In this document: piece after piece, positions 26,166-35,101 of the stretch
Layout: each line of letters opens with the position of its first letter
Numbering within the stretch: position 1 is the stretch's first letter
Assembly (NCBI RefSeq): GCF_016679925.1
Contig: NZ_JAEQBW010000007.1
Span: forward strand, 62,001 to 126,000
Origin: Marivirga aurantiaca
Lineage (GTDB): Bacteria; Bacteroidota; Bacteroidia; Cytophagales; Cyclobacteriaceae
DNA length: 64,000 bases
Direction: 5' to 3'
Program-made: the position numbers and the translations under genes
Notes under the pieces: model-generated
Database searches by the model: none
Told to the model about the DNA's origin: nothing
Seen by the model: only the letters and a program-made list of their open reading frames with translations

Positions 26166-28343
26166 TTAAACATTTAAATCCACTTCTTCTCCTATTTTTT
26201 TGGTAGCTATAGATATCTCAGCTCGGGTGCCAGTTAGTTGGTCATGTCCATCATAATTGGGAGCTATTTTAAAGGTTATAGAATTATCATTCTGCTGATT
26301 ATAAATAGACAACCGTTCTTCAATTAATTTCAATCCTAAATGTGTACCATCAGGCCTCGACTCATTTTCCTGATTGGATCTGAGTCTAAATCCCATCCCA
26401 TTGTCTATAACTTCTATAGTTACACCTTCAGGAGTATTAATTACATTGATGGATAATTCTTTATTTGCTTTCCTGCTGGGCAAGAGGCCGTGTTTTACTG
26501 CGTTTTCAGCTAATGGTTGTAGGATTTTGGGTGGTACCATTACTTTATCCACATTAATTCCTTCTTCAATATTTACTGAAAAATTAAATTCACTGTCAAA
26601 TCGTAACTTTTCAATCTCCAGATAAAGGCTGGTTGTACGTAGTTCCTCACCTAATTCTATTACATTTTTACGATTACTTGTTAAGCTTAATCTCAGCAAA
26701 TTGGCAAAAGTGTCGAGGTATTTCATAGCTTTATCATTCTTGTTCTGAATCACCAGCCAACGTACAGCATTCATTCCGTTGAAAAGAAAATGAGGGTTCA
26801 TTTGCGATTCCAATGATTGTAAGGTTAATGATTGAATTTTATTCTCAAATTTGCTTTCAATTAATTTTATTCTACGTTCTTCATTTTTCTTCTGCTGATC
26901 AATAATTTCCTCGAGTGCTATTTCCAGCTGTTTATTTACTTTTTCTATTTCTTCTTTTTGATATAAAATTTTACTGTTTTGCTCTTTTAAAAGGAGGTTT
27001 GATTTCTTTTTGATTTTAATATTTCTATACTGGAGCATAGCTATCAGAATAATAGCTATCAGGCCACTAATCAAAAGTAAAAGGAAGAAATTTTGACTTC
27101 GTAGTGTTTCTTCCTGATTGATTAACTGTGTTTCCTTAAGCACTTTATCTTTTTCCAGAAGAGCAATTTGAGATTCTTTTTTCTCCAATGCAAAGCGTTT
27201 TTCTATTGCAGCAATTTGAGTTTCCTGTTCTTTCATTGCTACACTATCTTTATACTGCTGCGAAATTTTATAGTATTCCAGGGATTTGGGATAATTTGAC
27301 TGCTGTTCATACACATAGGAAAGCCAGTAAGCTATTTCTTCCAATAAACCTTTATTATTAATTTCTTTCGCTAACTCCCATGACTTATTATAATAATTAA
27401 TAGCCTGTTTGAAATTTTTGTTTTTCCTGCTTACATCTCCCAAGTGGAAAAAAACATCTGCTTCTTTATGACTGTTATTCAGGTTTTGAAACAATTCCAG
27501 GGATTTAAGGTAATACATCTCGGACTTTTGTAAATCCTTATCTTCTTCATAATAGTTGAGCCCGAAAAATTCATAGGTGATGGCCAGGCCGAAAGTATCT
27601 TTTCGCTCTGTGTTCAGTGCCAACAACTCATTCAGATAAGATCTGGCTTCCAAATATTCTTCTTGTTTATTGTAAAAATCACTGATGGAAAGATAGTTCA
27701 TGGCTACTCCCAATTTGTTCCCCTGGGCTTTCGAAGCTTCCAAGGCACGTTTGAAATAAGTTAACGCATCATTTTCTCTGTTAGGGATATATAAAAAGGT
27801 ATTCCCCAATCCATTACACGAAATAGCAATGTTTTTCAAGTCATTTTCTTCTTCTGCTATTTTGAGTGCTTCTTTATAATACAGGACTGCTTTATCCAAT
27901 TGCTGTGCATAGCGACTGGCAACTCCGGCATTATTAGCATAAATCATTTTTGAAAGAGGGGGAACATCAGCTTTGTCAATTACAAGGTTAAATGCTTTGC
28001 CATGAAGGTTAATCGCTTCCTCATACTGCTGGTGGTACCTGTACAACAGCCCCATATTATCTAATGCTTGTGCATAAAGAAGTGTGTCTCCTGCTTCGAG
28101 GGCAATTTTAATAGCTTTTTCAGCGTGAATACTTTCTAATGAATCATTATGATTGTTTCGATGAATATCACGGGCAGTGGCAATTTCATAGGCTACTTTT
28201 AAGGAATCTGTATCTTCCTCTTTGTCCTTATCTTGGGCGTTTCCGCTCAAAGCCAGTAATAGGATGACGAATGTAAATATCATTCCAGTTGAAGCTGATA
28301 GTTTTACAGAATGAATTTTCGAAGAATTATCTTTTATGTTCAT
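26166..28343 (-). CDS. TPR-containing LytS-type sensor histidine kinase
   Basis: I take the ATG at 28343 (MNIKDNSSK), since the 65 residues ahead of it look non-coding and precede the signal-like hydrophobic segment. The 725-aa product has tetratricopeptide repeats (about 55-390), a membrane helix (FFLLLLISGLIAIILIAM), a coiled coil and a His_kinase domain with His518 in QMNPHFLFNGMNAV. The ATPase domain has LQPLAENAVKHGL and DNGMGF. It is the likely partner of the LytTR regulator at 24679. Confidence 0.9.
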   Translation of the reverse strand: MNIKDNSSKIHSVKLSASTGMIFTFVILLLALSGNAQDKDKEEDTDSLKVAYEIATARDIHRNNHNDSLESIHAEKAIKIALEAGDTLLYAQALDNMGLLYRYHQQYEEAINLHGKAFNLVIDKADVPPLSKMIYANNAGVASRYAQQLDKAVLYYKEALKIAEEENDLKNIAISCNGLGNTFLYIPNRENDALTYFKRALEASKAQGNKLGVAMNYLSISDFYNKQEEYLEARSYLNELLALNTERKDTFGLAITYEFFGLNYYEEDKDLQKSEMYYLKSLELFQNLNNSHKEADVFFHLGDVSRKNKNFKQAINYYNKSWELAKEINNKGLLEEIAYWLSYVYEQQSNYPKSLEYYKISQQYKDSVAMKEQETQIAAIEKRFALEKKESQIALLEKDKVLKETQLINQEETLRSQNFFLLLLISGLIAIILIAMLQYRNIKIKKKSNLLLKEQNSKILYQKEEIEKVNKQLEIALEEIIDQQKKNEERRIKLIESKFENKIQSLTLQSLESQMNPHFLFNGMNAVRWLVIQNKNDKAMKYLDTFANLLRLSLTSNRKNVIELGEELRTTSLYLEIEKLRFDSEFNFSVNIEEGINVDKVMVPPKILQPLAENAVKHGLLPSRKANKELSINVINTPEGVTIEVIDNGMGFRLRSNQENESRPDGTHLGLKLIEERLSIYNQQNDNSITFKIAPNYDGHDQLTGTRAEISIATKKIGEEVDLNV

Positions 28344-28479
28344 TAATTCCGGATCATCTAATAAAATAAATACTAATGTAAAAATTAAGTATGATAATAT
28401 AAGAAACTTTGTAGAGTTGTATAAATAAATTCTTATTTTGTTAATGCTCTGAAGGCATATAAAAGCAATGGAATAGTTT

Positions 28480-29526
28480 ATGAAAAAATTGATTTCTTCT
28501 AAAATCTTCATTTCGATAGCTATGGCTAGCCTTATCATTATCCTTGCCTTTTATCTCAAAATAGAAGAAGGTAGTGATTATAGAGAAGCAGATAGGATTC
28601 ATGGCTTCAACCTGGTAGCACCTCGCCAGCCTTTTTCAATTGACTCTCTGTTAAAAGTAAAGGCAAGTGGTGCGCAATGGATAGCTATAGTGCCTTATGC
28701 TTTTTGTAACGCAGCTAATGGAGAAATAACTTTTGATCATCCTCGACAATGGTGGGGAGAAAAGCCAAAAGGGATTATCGAAACAATTAATATGGCTCAA
28801 TCCATTGGATTAAAAATTATGCTAAAGCCACATTTATGGGTAGGAGGTCAGGGGTGGGCGGGAGATCTGGATTTTGAAGAAGATAGCATGTGGCTTAAGT
28901 TTGAAGGAGATTATGAAAATTATCTGATGACATATGCAAAGATCGCTGATTCACTTGATGTTGAACTTCTTTGTATTGGAACAGAAATTAGAAATTCTAC
29001 CCGGCAAAGAGCAGCTTACTGGTTGGGTATAATTAATAAGATAAAGGAAAACTACAAAGGTAAATTGACTTATGCCGCCAATTGGGATGAATACGAGGAA
29101 GTTTCTTTTTGGAGTGAGTTGGATTATATTGGAATAGATGCTTATTTCCCTTTAAGCAGTGCAAAAAATCCTAGCAAGGAGGAGTTGGTGATAGCCTGGG
29201 GCAAACCGCTGGGGAAAATGCAGCACTTGTCTGAGAAGTTTAATAAAGCTGTTTTATTTACTGAATACGGCTACGAAAGCATGGATTATGCCACAGCCGG
29301 GCATTGGACTTTGAATAAAGATAGTTTAGAGGTTAATTTCGACACACAAAAAGTAGCCTTCGAATCCCTTTACAATGCTTTAAAAGATGAATCCTGGTGG
29401 GATGGAGGCTTTATCTGGAAATGGCATCTTACTCAAAATGGATTGAGCCAACGTACGATTAAAACATATACTCCACAGAATAAGCCCGCACTGGAATCCA
29501 TTAGCAAAGTGTTTAAACAGAAATGA
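28480..29526 (+). CDS. Glycoside hydrolase family 113-like TIM-barrel protein
   Basis: The 348-aa protein has an N-terminal signal or anchor helix (about 8-25) and a GH113-type barrel (GFNLVAPRQPF, IMLKPHLWV). The likely acid/base E169 lies in CIGTEIRNS and the nucleophile E262 in FTEYGYES, and WKWHL is near the end. Characterised GH113 members are beta-mannanases. Here the enzyme is probably anchored in the envelope, and its natural glycan is unknown. It is divergent from the LytS-type kinase. Confidence 0.83.
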   Translation: MKKLISSKIFISIAMASLIIILAFYLKIEEGSDYREADRIHGFNLVAPRQPFSIDSLLKVKASGAQWIAIVPYAFCNAANGEITFDHPRQWWGEKPKGIIETINMAQSIGLKIMLKPHLWVGGQGWAGDLDFEEDSMWLKFEGDYENYLMTYAKIADSLDVELLCIGTEIRNSTRQRAAYWLGIINKIKENYKGKLTYAANWDEYEEVSFWSELDYIGIDAYFPLSSAKNPSKEELVIAWGKPLGKMQHLSEKFNKAVLFTEYGYESMDYATAGHWTLNKDSLEVNFDTQKVAFESLYNALKDESWWDGGFIWKWHLTQNGLSQRTIKTYTPQNKPALESISKVFKQK

Positions 29527-29701
29527 ATTAACTCTGCTGCTTAAGCTAATTCATGATTCAAGTTTATTTTTGCCTTTAAACAAAGTAAACCCTGTTTAGG
29601 TAAGGGTCAAGGTTCAAATAAACATTCTCATAGTTGATATAATTGCAACTGAATTATATAAATTTACCAATTGCACATTCAACTTTTAATCTTAACCCAC
29701 T

Positions 29702-30814
29702 ATGAACCTGTCCTTTCAAAAAATATTTTTTATCCTGGCAACTGTTTTTGGCATTTTTGCAGTTTTAGTCTTTGCAAAAACTATTCTTATTCCTATCGGA
29801 ATGGCATTATTGATTTCTTTCATACTATTTCCTGTTTCCCGGAAATTGGAATCCTGGGGAACCAATAAAATTGTTGGAGCACTTTTATCCATTCTATTTT
29901 TGGTTTTAATTATAGCAGGTGGATTGACACTTTTTTCTACACAAATAATTCGTTTGTCTGATGAATTAAGCAATTTCACTGATAAAATCACCGCAACATT
30001 TACTGATGTCATCTTATATATAAATAATAATGTACAATTTTTAGGGGATTTTAATAGAGAGGAATTAATTGAAGAAGGTAAGGGCTGGCTGAAGGATTCT
30101 TCAGGGGCATTGTTAAGAAATACTTTTAGCGGCACAGCAGCTTTTCTTACAGGATTAGTGACCACTATCATTTTCACATTCCTCTTTTTAATATATAGAG
30201 TAGGTTTAACACAAGCGTTTATGAGATTCGCCTCTGCTGAAAACAGACAGAAAGTATTTCATATGCTTAAGAATATCCAGGAGGTGGGCAAGAAGTATCT
30301 TTCAGGCATGTTTACTTTAATTCTGATTCTTGGATTTGCCAATAGCATAGGTTTATGGATTATAGGTATTGACAGCCCTTTTCTATTCGGGTTTTTGGCC
30401 GCCCTATTATCCATCATTCCCTATGTAGGCACCACAATTGGAGCTACAATCCCTGTGCTCTATGCATTTATGTCAACAGATCAATTATGGGTTCCTTTGG
30501 CTGTAGTTGGTTTGTTTTGGTTTATACAGACAATAGAAAGTAATTTCTTAAGCCCGAAAATTGTTGGGAGCAGTTTAAATGTGAATGCTCTGGCAGCCAT
30601 TTTAAGTTTATTGATTGGTGGCTCAGTCTGGGGAATTGCCGGTATGGTGTTGTTCCTTCCTTTTGCTGCTATGCTCAAAGTATTTTGTGATGAGTTTGAA
30701 GAATTAAGACCTGTTGCCATGTTAATTGGCTCTGAAGTAGTTGGTAATGATAAAGATGATAAGAAATCCTCCAAATGGATTGGGAAAATAAAAGATTGGT
30801 TTTCCAGGAAATAG
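29702..30814 (+). CDS. AI-2E family transporter (first of a tandem pair)
   Basis: The 370-aa membrane protein has seven or eight hydrophobic segments and the AI-2E/TqsA/PerM family features: PIGMALLISFILFPV near the N-terminus, GFLAALLSIIPYVGTTIG, and FIQTIESNFLSPKIVG. Members include the autoinducer-2 exporter TqsA and sodium/proton antiporters, so the substrate here is open. It is closely similar along its length to the next gene, 175 nt downstream. Confidence 0.88.
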   Translation: MNLSFQKIFFILATVFGIFAVLVFAKTILIPIGMALLISFILFPVSRKLESWGTNKIVGALLSILFLVLIIAGGLTLFSTQIIRLSDELSNFTDKITATFTDVILYINNNVQFLGDFNREELIEEGKGWLKDSSGALLRNTFSGTAAFLTGLVTTIIFTFLFLIYRVGLTQAFMRFASAENRQKVFHMLKNIQEVGKKYLSGMFTLILILGFANSIGLWIIGIDSPFLFGFLAALLSIIPYVGTTIGATIPVLYAFMSTDQLWVPLAVVGLFWFIQTIESNFLSPKIVGSSLNVNALAAILSLLIGGSVWGIAGMVLFLPFAAMLKVFCDEFEELRPVAMLIGSEVVGNDKDDKKSSKWIGKIKDWFSRK

Positions 30815-30988
30815 TTTTGGAATTATTGCCATCAGAATTCAATCATTTTACCTGACGAAAATGTACAGAATAAACTATGTTTTCCGTCATTGAATTAAAA
30901 AATGATCAAGGTTAAACATGTTGAAATTAGTAACATAGAAGTTGAAATTGCAGTTTATTCTATTAAGCTTTAATTTTTTTACTTGAAA

Positions 30989-32104
30989 ATGCATATATCT
31001 TTTCGTAGAATTTTTTTTGTACTAGCTACTTCCTTTGCCATATTTGCAGCTTTAGGCTTTGCTAAAATTGTACTCATACCTATTGGTATGGCCTTACTGG
31101 TTTCTTTCATTTTGCTTCCGGTTTGCAAAGAACTTGAAAGATGGGGTCTCAATAGAACCCTGGCAGGTTTTTTAGCTGTTTTCATGCTACTTATTATTCT
31201 TTCAGGTGCCATTACCCTTTTCTCTTCTCAAATCATTAACTTATCTAAAGAAGTCTCAAATTTGGGACAAAAATTCATGAGTAGCTTTACTGATGTCCTG
31301 GTGTTTATCAATAATAACATCAATTTTGTAGATGATTTAAACAGAGATGATCTAATTGAACGTGCTAAAGAGTGGATGAATGAATATGGTGCTGCAATAG
31401 TCAATAGTGTAGCAACAATTATAGGAGGCTTGATCAGTACTCTTATTTTTGCATTTCTTTTTTTGATATACAGGGTGGGGCTCACAAAGGCATTTATGAG
31501 ATTCTCGGCAAAAGATAAAAGGGGGAGGACTTTCGATATGCTTAAAAAGGTTCAAAAGGTTGGGCAAGGGTATTTGTCAGGCATGTTTATTTTAATCCTA
31601 ATTATGGGTACGTCCCATAGCATTGCCTTATTGATAATAGGAATAGAAAGTCCTTTTCTGTTTGGATATTTTGTCGGGTTTTTGGTTATCATACCCTATG
31701 TGGGTACGGTGGCTGGTGCTATGATTCCTATTCTCTATACTTTTATGACAACTGATTCGCTTTTGACACCCCTGATTGTAGTTATTTATTTTTGGTTTAT
31801 TCAAACAGTTGAAAGTAATTTCTTAAGCCCTAAAATTGTAGGAAGCAGTATGCACGTAAATGCTCTTGCAGCCATTATAAGTTTAATTGTGGGTGGCGCA
31901 GTTTGGGGAGTAGCAGGAATGATTCTGTTTATGCCATTTGTAGCTATGCTCAAAGTTGTATGTGATGAATTTGAGGAATTAAAACCCATTGGTCTTTTAA
32001 TCAGTAGTGATGTGTCAGGAGCTGGTGACGGCTCAGCTGGCCGAACCTCCCTATTAAAAAGGAAAGTGAAAGAATGGTTCTCTTCAAAAGGAAATAGGGA
32101 ATAG
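30989..32104 (+). CDS. AI-2E family transporter (second of a tandem pair)
   Basis: I use the ATG at 30989 because the protein then aligns residue for residue with the first copy from the N-terminus (MHISFRRIFFVLA against MNLSFQKIFFILA); a TTG two codons earlier is less likely. The 371-aa product has the same order of membrane segments and motifs (IPYVGTVAGAMIPILY, ESNFLSPKIVG). It is a tandem paralogue with 174 nt between the two genes. The charged C-terminal tail differs between copies. Confidence 0.88.
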   Translation: MHISFRRIFFVLATSFAIFAALGFAKIVLIPIGMALLVSFILLPVCKELERWGLNRTLAGFLAVFMLLIILSGAITLFSSQIINLSKEVSNLGQKFMSSFTDVLVFINNNINFVDDLNRDDLIERAKEWMNEYGAAIVNSVATIIGGLISTLIFAFLFLIYRVGLTKAFMRFSAKDKRGRTFDMLKKVQKVGQGYLSGMFILILIMGTSHSIALLIIGIESPFLFGYFVGFLVIIPYVGTVAGAMIPILYTFMTTDSLLTPLIVVIYFWFIQTVESNFLSPKIVGSSMHVNALAAIISLIVGGAVWGVAGMILFMPFVAMLKVVCDEFEELKPIGLLISSDVSGAGDGSAGRTSLLKRKVKEWFSSKGNRE

Positions 32105-32124
32105 ATTTTTGTCAATAACTATAC

Positions 32125-32691
32125 TTATTTCACTCTTCCCGGGTTATCATTAATAAATGCTTTCCAACTTTTAGTACTACTTGTGCCAGTTTTGCCTTGA
32201 AAGTGGTGGCATACTGCTACACCCAATGCATCAGTAGCATCCAATAGTTTAGGGATTTCTTTTATTCCCAACAAAGTTTTAAGCATTTCAGCAACTTGTT
32301 CTTTGGAGGCATTTCCATTGCCGGTTACAGACATTTTTACTTTTTTTGGGGCATATTCAGTAATTGGCAAATCCTTTTGCAAAGCTGCAGCCATAGCTAC
32401 TCCCTGAGCCCGGCCTAATTTAAGCATTGATTGGATGTTTTTTCCGTAAAAAGGGGCTTCCAATGCTACTTCATCAGGTAGGTAGTCGTTAATCAAACTG
32501 GTTACCCGATCAAAAATTTTCCGTAGTTTTACTTCATGGTTGGCATATTTCGACAAATGGATCACTCCATACTGTAACATGGTCATTTTTGTGCCTGAAA
32601 TCTTGATTACGCCATACCCCATCACTGAAGTTCCGGGGTCAAGTCCCAAAATAATTTTCTCTGCCTTTGAAGTCTGCTTTGTAACCACCAT
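32125..32691 (-). CDS. ruvC: Crossover junction endodeoxyribonuclease RuvC
   Basis: The start is placed at ATG 32691 (MVVTKQTSK), which leaves a short tail before the first strand. The 188-aa protein has the RuvC acidic residues: D18 in ILGLDPGTSVMGYG, the Glu in ALEAPFYGKN, and the Asp pair in LDATDALGVAV. The K-rich APKKVKMSVTGNGNASKEQV loop is typical. RuvC cleaves Holliday junctions with RuvAB; those genes are not in the window. Its start lies 41 nt from that of the divergent flippase-like gene. Confidence 0.94.
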   Translation of the reverse strand: MVVTKQTSKAEKIILGLDPGTSVMGYGVIKISGTKMTMLQYGVIHLSKYANHEVKLRKIFDRVTSLINDYLPDEVALEAPFYGKNIQSMLKLGRAQGVAMAAALQKDLPITEYAPKKVKMSVTGNGNASKEQVAEMLKTLLGIKEIPKLLDATDALGVAVCHHFQGKTGTSSTKSWKAFINDNPGRVK

Positions 32692-32732
32692 TATTGCAAA
32701 GTTAATATTCAGTTTCAATTAAGTGCAGATAT

Positions 32733-33662
32733 TTGAGAAAGCCTTTATTATTCTTACTTAAAATAATTATTTCGTTAGCGATCTTCGCTTTTTTGTTTTA
32801 CAGAATCGCTTCTGACAAGACATCTTTTAGCGAAGCTTTACAAGGTTATCATAATAATCTCCCCATTATATTGGTGGTTTTACTTTTGATGCCACTCAAC
32901 TGGGCAATGGAAGTATTTAAATGGAAATTGTGTATTAGTCCTCTTGTGAAGATTACCTTCAAGCAGGCAATTGCGGGAGTTTTATCCGGTGTGGCTCTGG
33001 GTTTTGTTACACCCAGGGCTGTGGGTGATTATTTCGCTAAAGTATGGTCAATACAGCATGAGGACAGGAAAAAAGCATTGGGGCCGATATTGGTCGCACG
33101 AATGTCCCAGATGTTGCCTACCTTGATTTTTGGAATTTTTTCAGTTAAAATTTTTCTGGATAAGTCCGGATCTATGTTGTACTTCCCTACTGGATATACC
33201 CCCATCTTGATAATTGTAGGTGGATTTTTATTACTTCTACTCCTGATATTTCTTTTTTTTAACTATGGTAAAAAGAAAAAACACCTGATATATTATTTTG
33301 ATTTGATCAGAGAGTTAAAGTTAGGGATTGTTGTTCAGCTTTTTGGTTTATCCATTGTACGGTATATAGTGTTTTCTATTCAGTTCTTGTTGCTTTTATC
33401 TATCTTTTCGTTTCCCTTGTCATTAGCGGATCAGTTTATGGGCATTTCATTTATGTTTTTAGCAAAATCAGTTCTACCTACTTTTAATGTTTTTAATGAT
33501 TTGGGTGTAAGGGAGTTTAGTGCAGTTTTATATTTTGAAGCTTTTGGTGTTGCTTCGGCTCCCATTATATTGGCAGGTTTAATTTTGTGGTTGATCAATA
33601 TTGCTGTGCCTGCTTTAATTGGTTTGTTTTTTATTCAAAGATTCCGAATTGACCCCTCATGA
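32733..33662 (+). CDS. Flippase-like integral membrane protein (lysylphosphatidylglycerol synthase TM family)
   Basis: This 309-aa protein has seven to eight membrane helices and the features of the LPG_synthase_TM/AglD family (NWAMEVFKWKLCISPL, GVALGFVTPRAVGDYFAK, ARMSQMLPTLIFGIF). It starts at TTG; no better in-frame start was seen. Family members move or modify lipids or lipid-linked sugars, and the catalytic domain of MprF is absent. It is the first gene of a compact cassette and overlaps the GT2 gene by 4 nt (ATGA). Confidence 0.85.
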   Translation: MRKPLLFLLKIIISLAIFAFLFYRIASDKTSFSEALQGYHNNLPIILVVLLLMPLNWAMEVFKWKLCISPLVKITFKQAIAGVLSGVALGFVTPRAVGDYFAKVWSIQHEDRKKALGPILVARMSQMLPTLIFGIFSVKIFLDKSGSMLYFPTGYTPILIIVGGFLLLLLLIFLFFNYGKKKKHLIYYFDLIRELKLGIVVQLFGLSIVRYIVFSIQFLLLLSIFSFPLSLADQFMGISFMFLAKSVLPTFNVFNDLGVREFSAVLYFEAFGVASAPIILAGLILWLINIAVPALIGLFFIQRFRIDPS

Positions 33663-34768
33663 TTTTCTTCCTGCTTTTAATTTCTGCTTATTCCTGCCTA
33701 TTATTTTACATGGCTTTTGCCTGGAGGAAAATAGCTACTCCAATATCCAAGGGAGTACCATTGAAAGTGACGGTTCTTGTGCCTTTCAGAAATGAGGAGC
33801 TTCATTTAAAGAGACTAATTCAATCTTTCCGCCAGTTAATTTATCCTAAAGAATTAATAGATTTTATTTTTGTGGATGATCATTCGGATGATGGTTCTTT
33901 TGGGCTTTTGGAGCAAATATTATCGGACTTTCCTTATCCCTACAAACTACTCAAGCTAGCAGATGAAAAAGGAGGCAAAAAGGAGGCAATTATGGAAGGA
34001 GTGAATTGTTCTCACGCTGATGTAATTCTCACTACTGATGCTGATTGCCAGGTAAATAGTGATTGGGTCAGTGAAATGCAATCCGCTTTTAATTCGCCTG
34101 CTATCCATTTAGTGAGTGGCAGTGTGGTTTTTGAAGCCAATAATTTTCAGGAGCGCATTTTTCAAATGGAATTTGCCCCATTAATAGGAGTGGGTGGAGT
34201 GAGTATATGGTTGGGCAAACCAACTATGGCAAATGGTGCTAACCTGGCGTTTAAAAGAAACACTTTTCTTTCTTTGGATGCTTTTAACAATAACTTACAC
34301 ATTCCTACAGGAGATGATGTTTTTTTATTGCAAAAAATGTCACAACATTATCCAGGTGGAATTAAATTTCAAAAATCTTCTGTGGTGACTACCAAAGCCC
34401 CATCAAATGTATCAACATTTTTCCATCAGCGCATTCGCTGGGCCTCAAAGTGGAAGGCTGTTGCAGAAAGAAAAAACAAGCTGCCAGCCCTTATGGTGTG
34501 GTTTTTTCACTTTCTTTATTTAATCGGGCTGTTCACATTTATTAACCAAATCCATTATGCGATGGCTTTCCTATTGCTTTTCATCAAATCTATAGGAGAG
34601 TTTGCTTTTATTTATTCAATTTTAAAATCCCAGCACCAAAAATTTAGCAGTCTTTCGTTCTGTTTTCTCCAGGTTTTTTATAGCTTTTATGTCGTATTAT
34701 TTGGTCTGCTTGCTAACTTTGCGGGTTACCAATGGAAAGGTAGAAGTTATGGAAAACATGAACGATAA
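33659..34768 (+). CDS. Membrane-associated family 2 glycosyltransferase
   Basis: The 369-aa protein has an N-terminal membrane helix, a GT2 domain (VLVPFRNEELHLKRLI, VDDHSDDGS, the metal-binding TTDADC and the QxxRW-type QRIRWASKW) and C-terminal membrane helices. This is the architecture of processive or lipid-sugar glycosyltransferases. It overlaps the flippase-like gene by 4 nt and the next small gene by 20 nt. The donor and acceptor are unknown. Confidence 0.9.
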   Translation: MIFFLLLISAYSCLLFYMAFAWRKIATPISKGVPLKVTVLVPFRNEELHLKRLIQSFRQLIYPKELIDFIFVDDHSDDGSFGLLEQILSDFPYPYKLLKLADEKGGKKEAIMEGVNCSHADVILTTDADCQVNSDWVSEMQSAFNSPAIHLVSGSVVFEANNFQERIFQMEFAPLIGVGGVSIWLGKPTMANGANLAFKRNTFLSLDAFNNNLHIPTGDDVFLLQKMSQHYPGGIKFQKSSVVTTKAPSNVSTFFHQRIRWASKWKAVAERKNKLPALMVWFFHFLYLIGLFTFINQIHYAMAFLLLFIKSIGEFAFIYSILKSQHQKFSSLSFCFLQVFYSFYVVLFGLLANFAGYQWKGRSYGKHER

Positions 34769-35015
34769 TGAATTTGATTTACTGGATGAATTATATTTTG
34801 TTCAGTCATACAAAGAGATAAAGGAAGCATTGCAATGGGGCGATGATAAACTAATCGAAAGCTTGTTTTCATTATACTGTAAAGGCTTTATTAAAGTATT
34901 AATAGCCCAGGATGAAGAGTATTCAAGCAATATTTCTACACCTCAGCAAGTTAAGTGGGAAGAAATGTATTACTTAGCCACCAAAAAGGGTCTTTTGGAA
35001 CATAATGGATTCTGA
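34749..35015 (+). CDS. Small uncharacterised protein, possible winged-helix fold
   Basis: With the ATG at 34749 the product has 88 aa (34758 is an alternative start). It is acidic, with predicted helices EFDLLDELYFVQSYKEIKEAL and DDKLIESLFSLYCKGFIKVL and a final YYLATKKGLLEHNGF. That order looks like a small winged-helix or MarR-like core, but this is a guess without a family hit. It overlaps the 3' end of the GT2 gene by 20 nt in another frame, as expected for translational coupling. It precedes the SpoIIE-type phosphatase by 86 nt. Confidence 0.62.
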   Translation: MENMNDNEFDLLDELYFVQSYKEIKEALQWGDDKLIESLFSLYCKGFIKVLIAQDEEYSSNISTPQQVKWEEMYYLATKKGLLEHNGF

Positions 35016-35101
35016 TATAGGAGCCTGGGAAGAATAATATAAAGAAAATCAATACTTTCTTTATATTAATCCATTTGTATCTATTATATTCACACTTGAA
35101 C

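Noticed and set aside
26166-28538. Longer form of the LytS-type kinase, starting at 28538
   Set aside because: The extra 65 residues overlap the promoter of the divergent GH113 gene and precede the signal-like segment; the ATG at 28343 fits better.
29716-30177. Minus-strand reading frame of 153 aa
   Set aside because: Shadow of the AI-2E permease gene; the translation has no membrane or domain pattern.
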